From: Sphingomonas sp. Leaf339
Lineage (GTDB): Bacteria > Pseudomonadota > Alphaproteobacteria > Sphingomonadales > Sphingomonadaceae
Length of the DNA: 64,000 nt
Reading direction: 5' to 3'
Assembly (NCBI RefSeq): GCF_001426195.1
Contig: NZ_LMRS01000012.1
Span: 615,178 to 679,177 of the forward strand
Shown piece by piece: positions 52,261-62,547 of this stretch (position 1 is the first letter of the stretch; every line of letters begins with the position of its first letter). Below the pieces are notes generated by a model that had not been told where the DNA came from, ran no database searches, and saw nothing but the letters and a program-made list of their open reading frames with translations. The translations under genes and the position numbers were made by a program.

Positions 52261-54153
52261 TTAGTGTCGTGTCAGCGACACCCGACCCAAAACGGGGACG
52301 TCCAGCATGTGGGGGCCAGCACCCAAACGGATCGTCTGCGGTGGTAATGATTGACCGACCGCGTTGGTCTTTATCATACGATAGCTTGCCGTCGGCCCGA
52401 CGATGTTGACTAGCACCCGGGGTGACGCAGTTGCATTGACGATCTCGACGATGGGCATCGTAGAATCAACGTCGACCAGTCGCGGCGCGTAAAGTCCCAC
52501 GATCTGCTTGGTCGGTCCGGTGGCGCGGATCAGATCATAGTTGCCCCGGATGCCTTCGGGCGCGAAACGGCCGTCCATCAGCACGCCGCGATTGGCGCGC
52601 CAATAGTCCAGATAGTTTTTGAGCATCATCGCATGGTCTTCGTCGACCTCGGCGAGACGCATAGATACCTGCGGGACACCGAACATCGTATCCCAAAGCT
52701 GCACCGCTGCCTGTTCGACGGGATCGTCCGCGTTCCAGACGATCGGGTCGGCGTGGACCGGCGTCGATCCCGCCAACAGGCGCAGATCGACGATACGCTG
52801 TCGATTGAGGATCGACGTGTTCGGCGCATCAGAGGCACGCAACATATTGCCGTATTTGCGGATCAGCGGACCCGTATAAGGTTGCCGAAACTCAATCAGC
52901 ACGTCGCGCCGGGCCGATCGCAATGTATGCATGATGTCGGTCATCAGTCGATCCACGGCATCGTACACCGATGCATAATCGCGGCCATCCGCGGCGGTGA
53001 GCACCGTGGCGTCGTCGCTCTTGAGCATGTCGATAAAATCGAGCTTCAGCCCATCCCATCCCCATTCGGCCACTGCGCGGCGGAATGTCTCCACCAGATA
53101 GGCGCGAACCTCGGGATATCGGGGATCAAGCACGTTCGTCGATTGCTCGGCCCAGTGACGCAGGAACTTGCCTTTGAACCGCGCATACGCTTCCGACCGG
53201 TCGCCAACGAGCGGGACCGAAAACCAGAGCATACCCTTCATCCCACGACCATGCAGGTAGTCGGTGAAGCCGCGCATGTTGCGCAACCGAACCGGTTTCC
53301 AGTCGCCGGCATAGGCATATCCGCGATTGCCATCGTTCGTTTGCCAACCGTCATCGACGATCAGCACTTTGAATCCGAGATCCCGCGCGGCGTCCGCCTC
53401 GGCCTTCATCAACGTATCGGGTACGTCCTGATGATAGCTGTACCAGCTCGAATCCAGCGGTTCGCGGGCGTCGGCGGGAATGAGCGTGGGCTGATAGCCT
53501 TTCTGGCGAGACCACCATTGGCCCACGTCTCGCAGACTGTCGTAGAACGGCAATGGCCGACGATCGAAACGAAGGTCGACGCTATAGGTCGCAACCGGGT
53601 CATGACGCTCAGCCATAATCCGCGCAGTGCCGTAAACGCGAACGTCCTCCTCGCGCAGCTTGGCTGCCAGTGTCAGCGGATTCAAGGCGTCCGACACCGC
53701 GATCGTTAGCCGATTCTGCTCGCCGCGACCGAAGAGTGTCAGGACAGGAGCGTTACCCGTAAGGCTGGCTGGCACCACGGCCGCATCGAAATCGGCGGTT
53801 ATCTCTCGCCCCGCCGATGCTGACGGCGTCCACATGCCAGCCATGTCGACCGACGGCAGGGACCAACGCACCGTGATGGTCGGCGGAGGGGCCGGTGAAT
53901 TGCGGGACAGGCTGATCGTGAGAACCTCGACACCGTCCTCAAGTCTGCGGATCGCCGTTCTCATTCGGAAACCGGCGAGATCGCCGTGAAGCGTGACGGG
54001 AATATCGGCAACTGTCGCGGTACCTATCCGGGCATCAGCCGCTGCCGCCACTTGCGGCGCCGGGGATGCCGAGGATGCCGAGGCGAGCGTAACCCCCGAC
54101 GTGGATAGCAAGATAACCGCTAGGCAGCGTTTGATGCTCGACGTGCGCCGCAT
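52261..54153 (-). CDS. Secreted alpha-galactosidase-like enzyme (GH36/GH27 clan)
   Basis: A 630-residue protein with a signal peptide (hydrophobic residues 8-24). An N-terminal beta-sandwich (to about 220) precedes a TIM barrel: VLIVDDGWQTND, RGMKGMLWFSVPLVGDRS, nucleophile in DGLKLDFIDM (about D373), acid/base in MLRASDAPNT (about D443), and a C-terminal beta domain. Clan GH-D signatures point to alpha-galactosidase; alpha-N-acetylgalactosaminidase is possible. Start at 54153 has AAGGAAG at good spacing; 54159 is in frame. It stands 51 bases after the receptor at 54211, so the two share an operon. Confidence 0.85.
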   Translation of the reverse strand: MRRTSSIKRCLAVILLSTSGVTLASASSASPAPQVAAAADARIGTATVADIPVTLHGDLAGFRMRTAIRRLEDGVEVLTISLSRNSPAPPPTITVRWSLPSVDMAGMWTPSASAGREITADFDAAVVPASLTGNAPVLTLFGRGEQNRLTIAVSDALNPLTLAAKLREEDVRVYGTARIMAERHDPVATYSVDLRFDRRPLPFYDSLRDVGQWWSRQKGYQPTLIPADAREPLDSSWYSYHQDVPDTLMKAEADAARDLGFKVLIVDDGWQTNDGNRGYAYAGDWKPVRLRNMRGFTDYLHGRGMKGMLWFSVPLVGDRSEAYARFKGKFLRHWAEQSTNVLDPRYPEVRAYLVETFRRAVAEWGWDGLKLDFIDMLKSDDATVLTAADGRDYASVYDAVDRLMTDIMHTLRSARRDVLIEFRQPYTGPLIRKYGNMLRASDAPNTSILNRQRIVDLRLLAGSTPVHADPIVWNADDPVEQAAVQLWDTMFGVPQVSMRLAEVDEDHAMMLKNYLDYWRANRGVLMDGRFAPEGIRGNYDLIRATGPTKQIVGLYAPRLVDVDSTMPIVEIVNATASPRVLVNIVGPTASYRMIKTNAVGQSLPPQTIRLGAGPHMLDVPVLGRVSLTRH

Positions 54154-54210
54154 TGCCATCTTCCTTGCCGAAGGAATGATGCCGCCACTCTGACTGGCGG
54201 CATCTGTAGA

Positions 54211-57090
54211 TCAGAACTTGGCCCGGACGCCGACATTGTAACGAGCACCGGTTTCCTGCAGCAGCAGGAAGCGCTCTTCGATCGCCGACCATTCGTGGAT
54301 ACGACGATTGAGCACGTTGACGCCCTGAACGTAGACCTGGAAGTTTGGCGTCACATCATACCCGACATTGAAATCGAGCTGCCCATAAGCCGAACGGTTA
54401 CGCGGCCGCGACTGATCCGACCGGCAGGCCCGCAAATAGTCCGACCGCCAGTTGTAAGAAGTGCGCGCAGAGATACCGAATTTTTCATAGAACACGCTGC
54501 CATTGGCCGAATGCGGCGACAGGCCGTTATAGCCGCAATCATAATCAATCAGTGAAACGTCACGCTTGGCCTTGCTTTCGACATAGGTATAGTTGCCCGC
54601 GACGCCGAAACCGGATGCGAAACCTGGCAGCCAGTCGAGCGCATACTGACCACCTACTTCGATACCACGGATGTATCCCGTCTGGCCGTTGCGCGTACGC
54701 GTATCCTGGAACGTCCGACCGAACCTTTGGACCGGCACGGTTTGCAATTCCAGGAAATCGCTAAGCGTCTTATAGAAGCCGCCCACGCTGATATAGCTGA
54801 CCGAATTCAGATACCATTCCAGCGAAACATCGTAGTTATTCGACTTGAACGGTGCGAGCGCTGGATTCCCTCCCGACGACAGCGGCACCGACACACGGCC
54901 ACCAAAGCTATTATTGACCCCCAAATCGGTCAGTGTTGGTCGCGTGATCATCTGCGAGAACGCCGCGCGGGCGAGGAGTTTCTGCGTTAGATTAAACCGG
55001 ACGTTCGCCGAGGGTAGCGCATTAACATAACTGTTGCTGACCGAGATCGGCGTTACCTGGCCGTACGTATATTGCAGCGTGTCGTCGCCCGGTGTCGTCG
55101 TGATGCTGGTGACCGGCTGATTGAAGCCGCGTGACACGGTCTGCGTACGGATCACGCGCACACCGGCGTTACCGCTCCAATTCTCGCCACCGAACTGCAT
55201 CGCGATGTAACCTGCGAGCAGTTTCTCTTCGACGTCCGACCGCGCGCCAAGATCTTCACGCGTGCCGAACGGACCGCCCGGCAATGCCAGCAACCGGGCC
55301 GCTTCCGCTGCCTGCTGCGCTGCTGTCCGCCCCTGCCGCGCACGCGCCAAGTTCGTGGGATTGGACAGGAAGGCAATGACCGCCTTCGGATCGTATGTGA
55401 TAAAGGCGGACGGCGCATTCTGGGCGCCGGATGCCCCCGACAAGAAGTCATTCAGCTGAAACGGGCTGAGCAAAGACGTATCCATCGGGATGTCATAGCC
55501 GCAATAGGCGCAGCCGCCGTCTGAGTTGTTCTGGAAGCGCCGCAACTTGTTGCGCTCCGAATAGGAAAATCCGACCTTCACTCCCTGCAGAATGCTGTCC
55601 CGGATCTTGAAATCGCTGTCGAGATGGAATTCCGATCCCTTGTCGCGAACGCGATTGTCCTCGGCTCCGGTGTAGTGCGCCCGCATCAGGCTTGGATCGG
55701 TGATATTGCCGAAATTGGATGCGGTCGGCACATCGTCGCCCGGGTTCAAGTCAAACCGTGGACTGGACTGAGCGAGCGAACCGACCACCACAAAATTGGT
55801 CGGATTGCGCTGCTTTGCGCGCGTAGTTGACGCATCGAAGCGGATTTCTGCGTCGTCGGTCGGGTTCCACTTCAGGTTGCCACCGAACTGATACGTCTGC
55901 GTCAACCGATCGTTCAAATTGACGATGTTGTCGTTTTGCGAAAGCGACACGCTAGATGCCAGCGCGGGATTATTTGCCAAGAACTGCGTACCCGGACGGT
56001 TGAAGCCTGTCGCTGTGCCCGTACCGTCAACAGTCAGGCCGATATAAGGAGCGGAGTAAAAATTCGCGAAGATGTTGCGGTTGGTGTAGACATTGAACTT
56101 CGAATAGATGCCATCCACCGTGAGCAACAGCGTATCGGTCAGCTTCGCCTGCACGGCGCCGGCCACATTGATCCGTTCCCGCCGGTCGCGTTGCCGCACG
56201 AATGCCAAATTCTGCGGGACGTTAACTAATGCCGACGTCTGCGTGATCGCAGCCGGGGTCAGGCCGACCGAATTCGCATTACCGTTGACGACGTTCTGTT
56301 GTCCGTACAGCCAGCCATCCGTCTGGGTGTAATCGAGCTGGCTTTTGCGGTTTGTGTATGAACCCGACAGCACAATGCCGATCGTCTTCGCATCGTTGGT
56401 TAGCGATGTAACGGCCGACAGGTCGGGGCTGAACTTGTCGCGCAGCTTGTCGTAGATTGCGCCGGCGGATGCAGCGAGGTGGAAGCCGCTGCGGCCATCG
56501 AGCGGCCGAGCCGTGACGATATTGACGGTGGCGCCGATGCCACCTTCCTGCAGTTCCGGCACGCTCGACTTATAGACGTCGGTGCGCTGGATCATGTTGG
56601 ATGACAGGACGTCGAACGAGAATTCTCGACCGGGGTTGTCGGTCGCCATCACGCGGCCATTGACCAGTACCGTATTGAATTCCGGCCCCAAGCCGCGAAC
56701 CGTGATGAACTGGCCTTCGCCACCCGAACGGTCGATCGCGACGCCGGTGATGCGCTGGAGGGATTCGGCGATGTTGGCATCGGGAAATTTGCCGACGTCC
56801 TCTGCGGAAATGCTATCGACGATCAGGTTGGCGTCACGCTTCGTTCGTGCCGACGATGTGAGGCTGCCGCGAATACCGGTGACGACGATGTCAGCTTCGT
56901 CTGTTGTGGCGTTCTGCCCGGTCAGGTCGGGCTGGCCTGGCTCTGCGGCGGTCGATGTTGGCTCCTGGGGTGGCAGCCCGGCTGTGCCCTGAACCGCGCC
57001 CGCAGTCGGTGTCGTTTCGGTCTGTGCCATCAAGGGCGACGCACCGGCAAGCGCCGTCGTCAGCAAGCAAATTTTCACCGAAAATTTCAT
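54211..57090 (-). CDS. TonB-dependent receptor 3, paired with GH36 enzyme
   Basis: A 959-residue receptor. Signal peptide MKFSVKICLLTTALAGASPLMAQ, a Thr/Pro-rich linker, DEADIVVTGIRGSLTSSARTKRDA, plug (IVDSISAEDVGKFPDANIAESLQRITGVAIDRSGGEGQFITVRGLGPEFNTVLVNGRVMATD) and barrel ending RYNVGVRAKF. The plug type is that of carbohydrate receptors. ATG at 57090 follows AGGAGGGG; an upstream TTG is in frame. The directly downstream alpha-galactosidase-like gene suggests uptake of galactoside oligomers such as galactomannan or raffinose-type sugars (inference). Confidence 0.92.
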   Translation of the reverse strand: MKFSVKICLLTTALAGASPLMAQTETTPTAGAVQGTAGLPPQEPTSTAAEPGQPDLTGQNATTDEADIVVTGIRGSLTSSARTKRDANLIVDSISAEDVGKFPDANIAESLQRITGVAIDRSGGEGQFITVRGLGPEFNTVLVNGRVMATDNPGREFSFDVLSSNMIQRTDVYKSSVPELQEGGIGATVNIVTARPLDGRSGFHLAASAGAIYDKLRDKFSPDLSAVTSLTNDAKTIGIVLSGSYTNRKSQLDYTQTDGWLYGQQNVVNGNANSVGLTPAAITQTSALVNVPQNLAFVRQRDRRERINVAGAVQAKLTDTLLLTVDGIYSKFNVYTNRNIFANFYSAPYIGLTVDGTGTATGFNRPGTQFLANNPALASSVSLSQNDNIVNLNDRLTQTYQFGGNLKWNPTDDAEIRFDASTTRAKQRNPTNFVVVGSLAQSSPRFDLNPGDDVPTASNFGNITDPSLMRAHYTGAEDNRVRDKGSEFHLDSDFKIRDSILQGVKVGFSYSERNKLRRFQNNSDGGCAYCGYDIPMDTSLLSPFQLNDFLSGASGAQNAPSAFITYDPKAVIAFLSNPTNLARARQGRTAAQQAAEAARLLALPGGPFGTREDLGARSDVEEKLLAGYIAMQFGGENWSGNAGVRVIRTQTVSRGFNQPVTSITTTPGDDTLQYTYGQVTPISVSNSYVNALPSANVRFNLTQKLLARAAFSQMITRPTLTDLGVNNSFGGRVSVPLSSGGNPALAPFKSNNYDVSLEWYLNSVSYISVGGFYKTLSDFLELQTVPVQRFGRTFQDTRTRNGQTGYIRGIEVGGQYALDWLPGFASGFGVAGNYTYVESKAKRDVSLIDYDCGYNGLSPHSANGSVFYEKFGISARTSYNWRSDYLRACRSDQSRPRNRSAYGQLDFNVGYDVTPNFQVYVQGVNVLNRRIHEWSAIEERFLLLQETGARYNVGVRAKF

Positions 57091-57413
57091 CAAGATCCCC
57101 TCCTGTTACGATCCTCGCGCCATCAGCCTAGCTTGTTAACGACGACGACTGCCGACGCTTCGCACTTAGGCCCGATCGGTTTTCCGACATGACAAGGGGA
57201 GGTTACGAGCGGTTACGGTATCTGTCCAGATTTTATTGCAATCCATTGCAGGATGGATCGTTCCCTGAAATTTCTGTGCAACAAATACAATTCCAATTAA
57301 CATTCGGCTGCTGGCGCGCAGCGTGCGCGATGCGCTTTTGTGTTCGCCCGAGCCAAGCGATCACATCACGTAGGCCGCAGAAACCCGACATCACCGGGTC
57401 CTAGCGCGCCCTT
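57091..57413. other. Upstream region of receptor 3
   Basis: About 320 bases between the receptor start and the end of the broken esterase. It must hold the receptor promoter. A 10-base-spaced direct repeat GGTTACGAGCGGTTACGG lies near 57200, and ATTGCAATCCATTGCA near 57235-57250; both could be regulator sites. The 15-bp palindrome of 44673 was not seen here. Confidence 0.35.
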
Positions 57414-58279
57414 TCAGCGCCGGTTCTGCGAAAAAAACGACCACATCACCTCGTTGTCGACGACCGACCAACTATGTGGCCCCCCGCGCAAGACACGCGC
57501 GGCGACGGTCACACCGCCACGGCAATGCGCGTAGCCCTGTTCGTAAAGTCTTGCGTCGATATTTCGAGTATATGGCTCAACGCAGCCGTTCAACGCCGCC
57601 CAGCGCTGCAAGGCCACCGTCTGCGAATATTGCCAATACGGCGCCCCGCCCCCTCAATGGGATTGGTAGTATCGGCGTCGCCAGAGAAAGCCAGCACGGG
57701 CAGCGGAGCCCGAGCTTTGCAGGTGGCCGGGTCTGCTCGCTTAGGATCAGACATCAGCGGACGCCCGGCCCGCAATCCAACAACCGGCGCGATGGCGGCA
57801 AAGCGGCGCGAAGCGACGCACCCTAGCCAAGAGACCATCCGCCCGCCACCCGACAGTCCTGTCGCATATATGCGCTTGTCGTCGACACATCCGGTCGCGA
57901 CCAGACGGTCGAGAAAACCAGTGAGATAGGCGACATCGTTCCGCGCGCCTTTCGGGGGCAGCGCGCCGGTAACGGTCTGCACACCGGGAATATTCCAGAC
58001 ATAGCCACGCCCCGCTGTGATGCCACCATCTGGAGCGGCAACGACGAACCCGTGTCGATTGGCTAGATCGGCAAGCTGGCTATCGCGCAGCATCTCAACG
58101 CCGCTGCTTGTGCTGCCGTGCAACAGAATAACCAGCGGCATGGGAAACGGGAAAGGCGTAACCGGCAGATGTATTTCTGCGCGCTCGGGAAGAGCGTCAA
58201 GCGCACCCATGCGGCATTCGGCCATGCCAGCGCTGGAGAACAAACATGCAATCAGCGCGAAGATGCGGAAAAGAGCCAT
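57414..58279 (-). pseudogene. PHB depolymerase/feruloyl esterase-like gene, frameshifted
   Basis: The 229-codon frame from ATG 58279 has a signal peptide (ends near GMAEC), oxyanion region VILLHGSTSSG, nucleophile in TGLSGGGRMVSW, and TNPIEGAG, where the family sequence should go on as GGGAPYWQYSQTVALQRWAALNGC. That continuation is found in the next frame and runs to 57414, with the active-site His in RGGPHSW. A missing base in the C/G tract at 57649-57653 explains the shift. So the full gene would be about 288 codons; as read, the product lacks its catalytic His. Sequencing error must be excluded. Confidence 0.75.
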
Positions 58280-58409
58280 GCCTGCAAAGCTAGAGCGCGA
58301 ATGTGGTGGCGCCTACCGCTATTGTGATGGCGTCAAGCGGGCGCTCAAAGTCCTTTTGCATTTTAGACGCCATGAATTGCCGAAATCCACGTCGCTGACG
58401 CTTCGCACG

Positions 58410-59957
58410 TCAGTCCGCGGCAACCGGCCCCTGTGGCGGTGACGCCCGCCGGGTGAACCACACGACCACGACCATGATGAGGCACAGCCAGGCTGAGAGC
58501 CGAAACAGGTCGGTTGATGCGAGCAGATATGCTTGTCCCACCATCTGCCGCGTCACGACCGCCGCTGACTGTACATCGGTCAGCCCCAACCTCCCGATCG
58601 CCCCAGACGCCATTTGATAGGGCGTGCCGTTCCCGACCGCGTCAGACAGCCGGCTTTGATGCAGAGCCTCACGGCGATCCCACGCCGTCGTGATAAGCGA
58701 CGCAGCGAAACTGCCGGCGGTGATGCGCGCAAAGTTGGATATGCCCGTGGCGGATGGCAGACGCTCTGCCGGGATGCGATCCAGCGAGATGGTGAGCATC
58801 GCCAGAAAGAACGTACTCATTGCGATCCCCTGCACCAATAAGGGCAGCATCAGATCCCGGAAACTGGCCCCCGTCGTGTAGCCGGAACGAAGATAGTAGG
58901 ACAGACCAAACGCCGCGAATGCGATCGTCGCCATGATCCGCGCATCGACCCGTCCACTGAACTTAGCTACGAACGGGGTCAGCAGCACGGCCACGGCTCC
59001 GGACGGTGCGGCGACCAGGCCCGCCCACGTCGCGGTGTAGCCCATCTGTGTCTGCAACCATAACGGGAGCAGCAGCGTGTTGGCGAAGAACACCGCATAG
59101 CCAAGGCAAAAGGCGATCGTACCAATCGCAAAGTTCCGGCTCTTGAACAGCGACAGGTTTACCGCCGGATTGGCGTCGGTAAGCTCCCAGATCAGCCAGA
59201 ATACGAATCCAATTGCGGCGAAGACGCTGGCGACGACAATGCGGTCGGACGCAAACCAGTCGTCATTCTTGCCGAGATCGAGAACGATCTGCAGCGCCCC
59301 GACCCACACCACGAGGGCGATCAGGCCGACCTGATCGATCGGCAGCTTACGGGTCGGCGTCTCTCGCGATTTCAGCCCTCTCCAACAGGTGGCCGCACAA
59401 AACAGGCCGAACGGCACGTTGATGAGGAAAATCCAGCTCCAATGATAATTATCGCTGATATACCCGCCAAGGATTGGCCCCATGATTGGGGCGACCAGCG
59501 TCGTCATCGACCAAATGCCGAGCGCGGTTCCGCGCTTTTCGGGTGGGAAGATCGCGATCAGCAATGCCTGGCTGCCGGGGATCATCGGTCCGGACACGGC
59601 GCCCTGAAGAATGCGGAAGCCGATCAGTGACGGCAGATTCCAGGCAATGCCGCACAGGAGCGACGCGATCGTGAACAGAAAAACGGAGGTGCAAAACGTC
59701 CGCACCACGCCGAACCGGCCCATCAACCAGCCGGTCAACGGCACGGCGACACCATTCGCGACGGCGAACGCGGTGACGATCCATGTCGAATTGTCGCTCG
59801 ATACGCCGAGATTGCCGGCGATCGTCGGCAGCGAGACGTTGGCAATCGTACCATCCAGCACCTGCATGAAGGTGCCGAGCGCCAAAGCAAAGGCGACGAG
59901 AGCCAGCGCCCCGCCCTGGAGCGGCGGTGCTTCACCACCGGCGGGAGGACCGGCCAT
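58410..59957 (-). CDS. emrB: EmrB-type MFS drug exporter (DHA2, 14 helices)
   Basis: A 515-residue transporter with about 14 membrane segments. Conserved DHA2 motifs: QVLDGTIANVSLPTIAGNLG (motif D1), GRFGVVRTF (motif A), FRILQGAVSGPMIPGSQALL (motif B/C) and MGPILGGYISD. With EmrA and an outer-membrane factor it would export hydrophobic drugs or uncouplers straight out of the cell. Its ATG overlaps the emrA stop by one base (TGATG). Last gene of the four-gene operon. Confidence 0.93.
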   Translation of the reverse strand: MAGPPAGGEAPPLQGGALALVAFALALGTFMQVLDGTIANVSLPTIAGNLGVSSDNSTWIVTAFAVANGVAVPLTGWLMGRFGVVRTFCTSVFLFTIASLLCGIAWNLPSLIGFRILQGAVSGPMIPGSQALLIAIFPPEKRGTALGIWSMTTLVAPIMGPILGGYISDNYHWSWIFLINVPFGLFCAATCWRGLKSRETPTRKLPIDQVGLIALVVWVGALQIVLDLGKNDDWFASDRIVVASVFAAIGFVFWLIWELTDANPAVNLSLFKSRNFAIGTIAFCLGYAVFFANTLLLPLWLQTQMGYTATWAGLVAAPSGAVAVLLTPFVAKFSGRVDARIMATIAFAAFGLSYYLRSGYTTGASFRDLMLPLLVQGIAMSTFFLAMLTISLDRIPAERLPSATGISNFARITAGSFAASLITTAWDRREALHQSRLSDAVGNGTPYQMASGAIGRLGLTDVQSAAVVTRQMVGQAYLLASTDLFRLSAWLCLIMVVVVWFTRRASPPQGPVAAD

Positions 59958-61147
59958 CAGCGGTTGGTCGCGAGTATCTGACGGATGCGTGCCTCGACCG
60001 CGGGATCGTTTGCGGCAGTGTTCAGGCCAGCATAGGCGGCGCGGGCCGGCTGTCCGACCCGCGGGCCAGAGGTATCAGCGGTGTCCACCGTCGCGGCGAC
60101 CGATAGGCCAACGCGCAGGGGGTTCGCCTTCAGTTCGCGCGGATCGAGCACGATGCGGACGGGCACGCGCTGCGTGATCTTGATCCAGTTGCCGCTGGCA
60201 TTCTGCGGCGGCAGCAGCGCGAAGGCGTTACCACTCCCTGCCCCCAGACCAGCCACCCGGCCGTGGAACAGCACATCGTCGCCGTACATGTCTGCGTGGA
60301 TCGTCGCCCGCTGGCCGATGCGCAGGTTCCGAAGCTGCGTTTCACGGAAGTTAGCATCAACCCAGACGCGATCGAGCGGAACTACCGCCATCAACGGCGT
60401 ACCGGCTGCAACCTGCTGACCAAGCTGGACGGTACGCTGCGCGACGACGCCGTCGATCGGGGCGGTGATATTCATATGCCCGCGTACAATTGCGGCACGG
60501 CGATAGGCGGCGATCGCGGCGAGGACGGCGGGATTGGTTTCGATCGTAGTGCCTTGAACTCCCGTGCGGGATTGCTGCTGACGGGTACGAGCTAGGTCGA
60601 GGTTCGCGACGGCCACGCGAACCTCGTCGGCGGCGTGGCTCAGTTCTTCGCCAGACACGGCCCCCTCAGCCGCGGCACCTTGGCGGCGAGCGTAATCGCT
60701 GCGGGCGCGGGCAAGCTGGGTTTGGGCCTGAACGATCTCGGCGCCGGCGGAATCGACCTTGGAAAACTCGGAACGGGTCGCGCGCACCGCCCGTGCCAGA
60801 TCAGCCTCGGCGGAAGCGAGGCCGACATCCGCGGTAGCGGCGTCGAGTTCAATCAACGACTGCCCGGCCTTCACCGACTGCGTATTGTCTGCATGAATCG
60901 ACAGGACCGTTCCCGGGTCGCGCGCGGTGATAGCAACCACGTCGCCAGCCACATATGCGTCATCGGTTTCCTCTTCAGGACTAGCCATCAAGACGTGGAA
61001 AACGAACCATATGATCGCACCGATCAGGATCGCCACACCGAGCAGCATCAGGCCGCGGCGACGAGCGCGCGGATTCCCCGATGTCGGCAAGACAGCAGGA
61101 CCATGCACCGAAACGGGCGGGGTTGCGGGAGCGGACGTATCAGTCAT
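59957..61147 (-). CDS. emrA: EmrA-type HlyD-family membrane fusion protein
   Basis: A 396-residue periplasmic adaptor. One N-terminal membrane anchor (about residues 31-50, LMLLGVAILIGAIIWFVFHVLM), then DAYVAGDVVAITARDPGTVLSI and the lipoyl half-motifs, a long helical hairpin rich in Ala and Gln (about 100-200), and the beta-barrel DRVWVDANFRETQLRNLRIGQRATI. It bridges EmrB and the outer-membrane channel. ATG overlaps the upstream stop by 4 bases. Confidence 0.94.
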   Translation of the reverse strand: MTDTSAPATPPVSVHGPAVLPTSGNPRARRRGLMLLGVAILIGAIIWFVFHVLMASPEEETDDAYVAGDVVAITARDPGTVLSIHADNTQSVKAGQSLIELDAATADVGLASAEADLARAVRATRSEFSKVDSAGAEIVQAQTQLARARSDYARRQGAAAEGAVSGEELSHAADEVRVAVANLDLARTRQQQSRTGVQGTTIETNPAVLAAIAAYRRAAIVRGHMNITAPIDGVVAQRTVQLGQQVAAGTPLMAVVPLDRVWVDANFRETQLRNLRIGQRATIHADMYGDDVLFHGRVAGLGAGSGNAFALLPPQNASGNWIKITQRVPVRIVLDPRELKANPLRVGLSVAATVDTADTSGPRVGQPARAAYAGLNTAANDPAVEARIRQILATNR

Positions 61148-62547
61148 CGGGTCGTGTCCTGTGAGAAGCCACCGCCGAGCGCGAGGACGAGCGCCACACG
61201 AGCCTGCGCTGCATCCACTGCCAGATTGGCGTCGTCCTGCGCAGCGGCCAGTTGGCGGACATCGTTGTCGATCAGGCCAAGTCGGCTATCGAGACCGCTG
61301 GATACGCGGATTGCGTTAAGCCGCCCGGTTTCAGCAAAACCTCTAACGACCTCGCGCTGGCGGACGCGGTCCTGTTCCAGCGCACCGATGCGGGCGATGG
61401 CATCCGCCGCTTGTCGGACAGAGCCGATCACCCGATCGTTATAATCAGCGGTAGCCAGATCGACGGCTGCAGTGGCGCCGGCCAGATCGGCGCGGAGCCG
61501 ACCGTTATCGAAGATCGGCAGATGGATCGCCGGTCCGACGGCAGCATTACCGGCATCCGCCGAAAAGAGGTTACCTAGTCCGATCGCCTGAAGTCCTGCA
61601 GCGGCGGACAGATTGATATTAGGATAGAACGCGCGGCGCGCGACCAGACGCCCGGCCGCTGCCACCTCGATCCGGGCCTGCGCGGCTGCAATATCGGCGC
61701 GGCGCGACAGCAGATCGGCTGGCACTGTTACCGGCAGCGGCAATGCTGCGTCGAGCATGAGACCGGTCGGTGCGATCGAAGCGGGATAGTCAACGCCCCT
61801 ACCCGCCAATGCTGCCAGCGCATTGCGCGCAAGCACCTGCGCCGCTTGCGCCCTGATCAGCGCCTGTCGCGCCTGAGCCAGCAGGGTAGCTGCGCCCTGC
61901 GCGTCCAGATTACTGGCAAGCCGGTTGCGGATACGAGCGTCGATCAATTTCACCGAGCGCGAGCGAGTGGCGATCGTATCGACCGCGATCCGCGCCTGCG
62001 CCTCTGCGCGAGCAAGATCGAGATAGGTCTGCACTACCGATCCAGCCAATGCTAGCCGAGCCGCCTGAAGATCGAGCACCGCAGCGCGGGCGGATGACCG
62101 CGCGCCAGCGATGGCCGCGTGTTGCCTTCCGAAGAGGTCAAGGTTCCAGGTCAGGTTCGCAAGCGCCGTGCCGACAAACCGAACCGATCCGCCATAGGGC
62201 GGCGGGATGATGTATTCGCCGCTGAGGCGGCTGACTTGACCCTGCCCATCGAACGTCAGATCGGGGCCGTCTTCCGCGCGGCGTTGCGACAACACCGCCT
62301 GAGCCTGCGCCACCCGCGCAAGCGCGGCAGACAGTGAAGGATTGCCGCTGGTGGCGTCGGCCACCAGCCGGTCGAGTTGCGGATCGCCAAAACCATGCCA
62401 CCAGTCCGCCGCCATCAGCGGTGCTGGCGCACCGGTCAGGCCAAGAGCAGCCGGCTCCACTGGGGTGATCGCCTGGCGCGTTGCAGGGATTGCACACCCC
62501 GCGAGCAACATCGCGACGAACGGAGCGAAGCGAAGGACGCGCATCAT
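61144..62547 (-). CDS. Outer-membrane efflux lipoprotein (NodT/OprM type)
   Basis: A 467-residue lipoprotein: signal with lipobox MLLAGC, then two outer-membrane-factor repeats (SLSAALARVAQAQAVLSQRRAEDGP; NLDLFGRQHAAIAGARSSARAA; DIAAAQARIEVAAAGRLVARRAFYPNINLSA). It forms the TolC-like trimeric exit channel of the efflux pump. ATG 62547 overlaps the marR stop (ATGA); the frame open to 62667 runs inside marR. Confidence 0.93.
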   Translation of the reverse strand: MMRVLRFAPFVAMLLAGCAIPATRQAITPVEPAALGLTGAPAPLMAADWWHGFGDPQLDRLVADATSGNPSLSAALARVAQAQAVLSQRRAEDGPDLTFDGQGQVSRLSGEYIIPPPYGGSVRFVGTALANLTWNLDLFGRQHAAIAGARSSARAAVLDLQAARLALAGSVVQTYLDLARAEAQARIAVDTIATRSRSVKLIDARIRNRLASNLDAQGAATLLAQARQALIRAQAAQVLARNALAALAGRGVDYPASIAPTGLMLDAALPLPVTVPADLLSRRADIAAAQARIEVAAAGRLVARRAFYPNINLSAAAGLQAIGLGNLFSADAGNAAVGPAIHLPIFDNGRLRADLAGATAAVDLATADYNDRVIGSVRQAADAIARIGALEQDRVRQREVVRGFAETGRLNAIRVSSGLDSRLGLIDNDVRQLAAAQDDANLAVDAAQARVALVLALGGGFSQDTTR

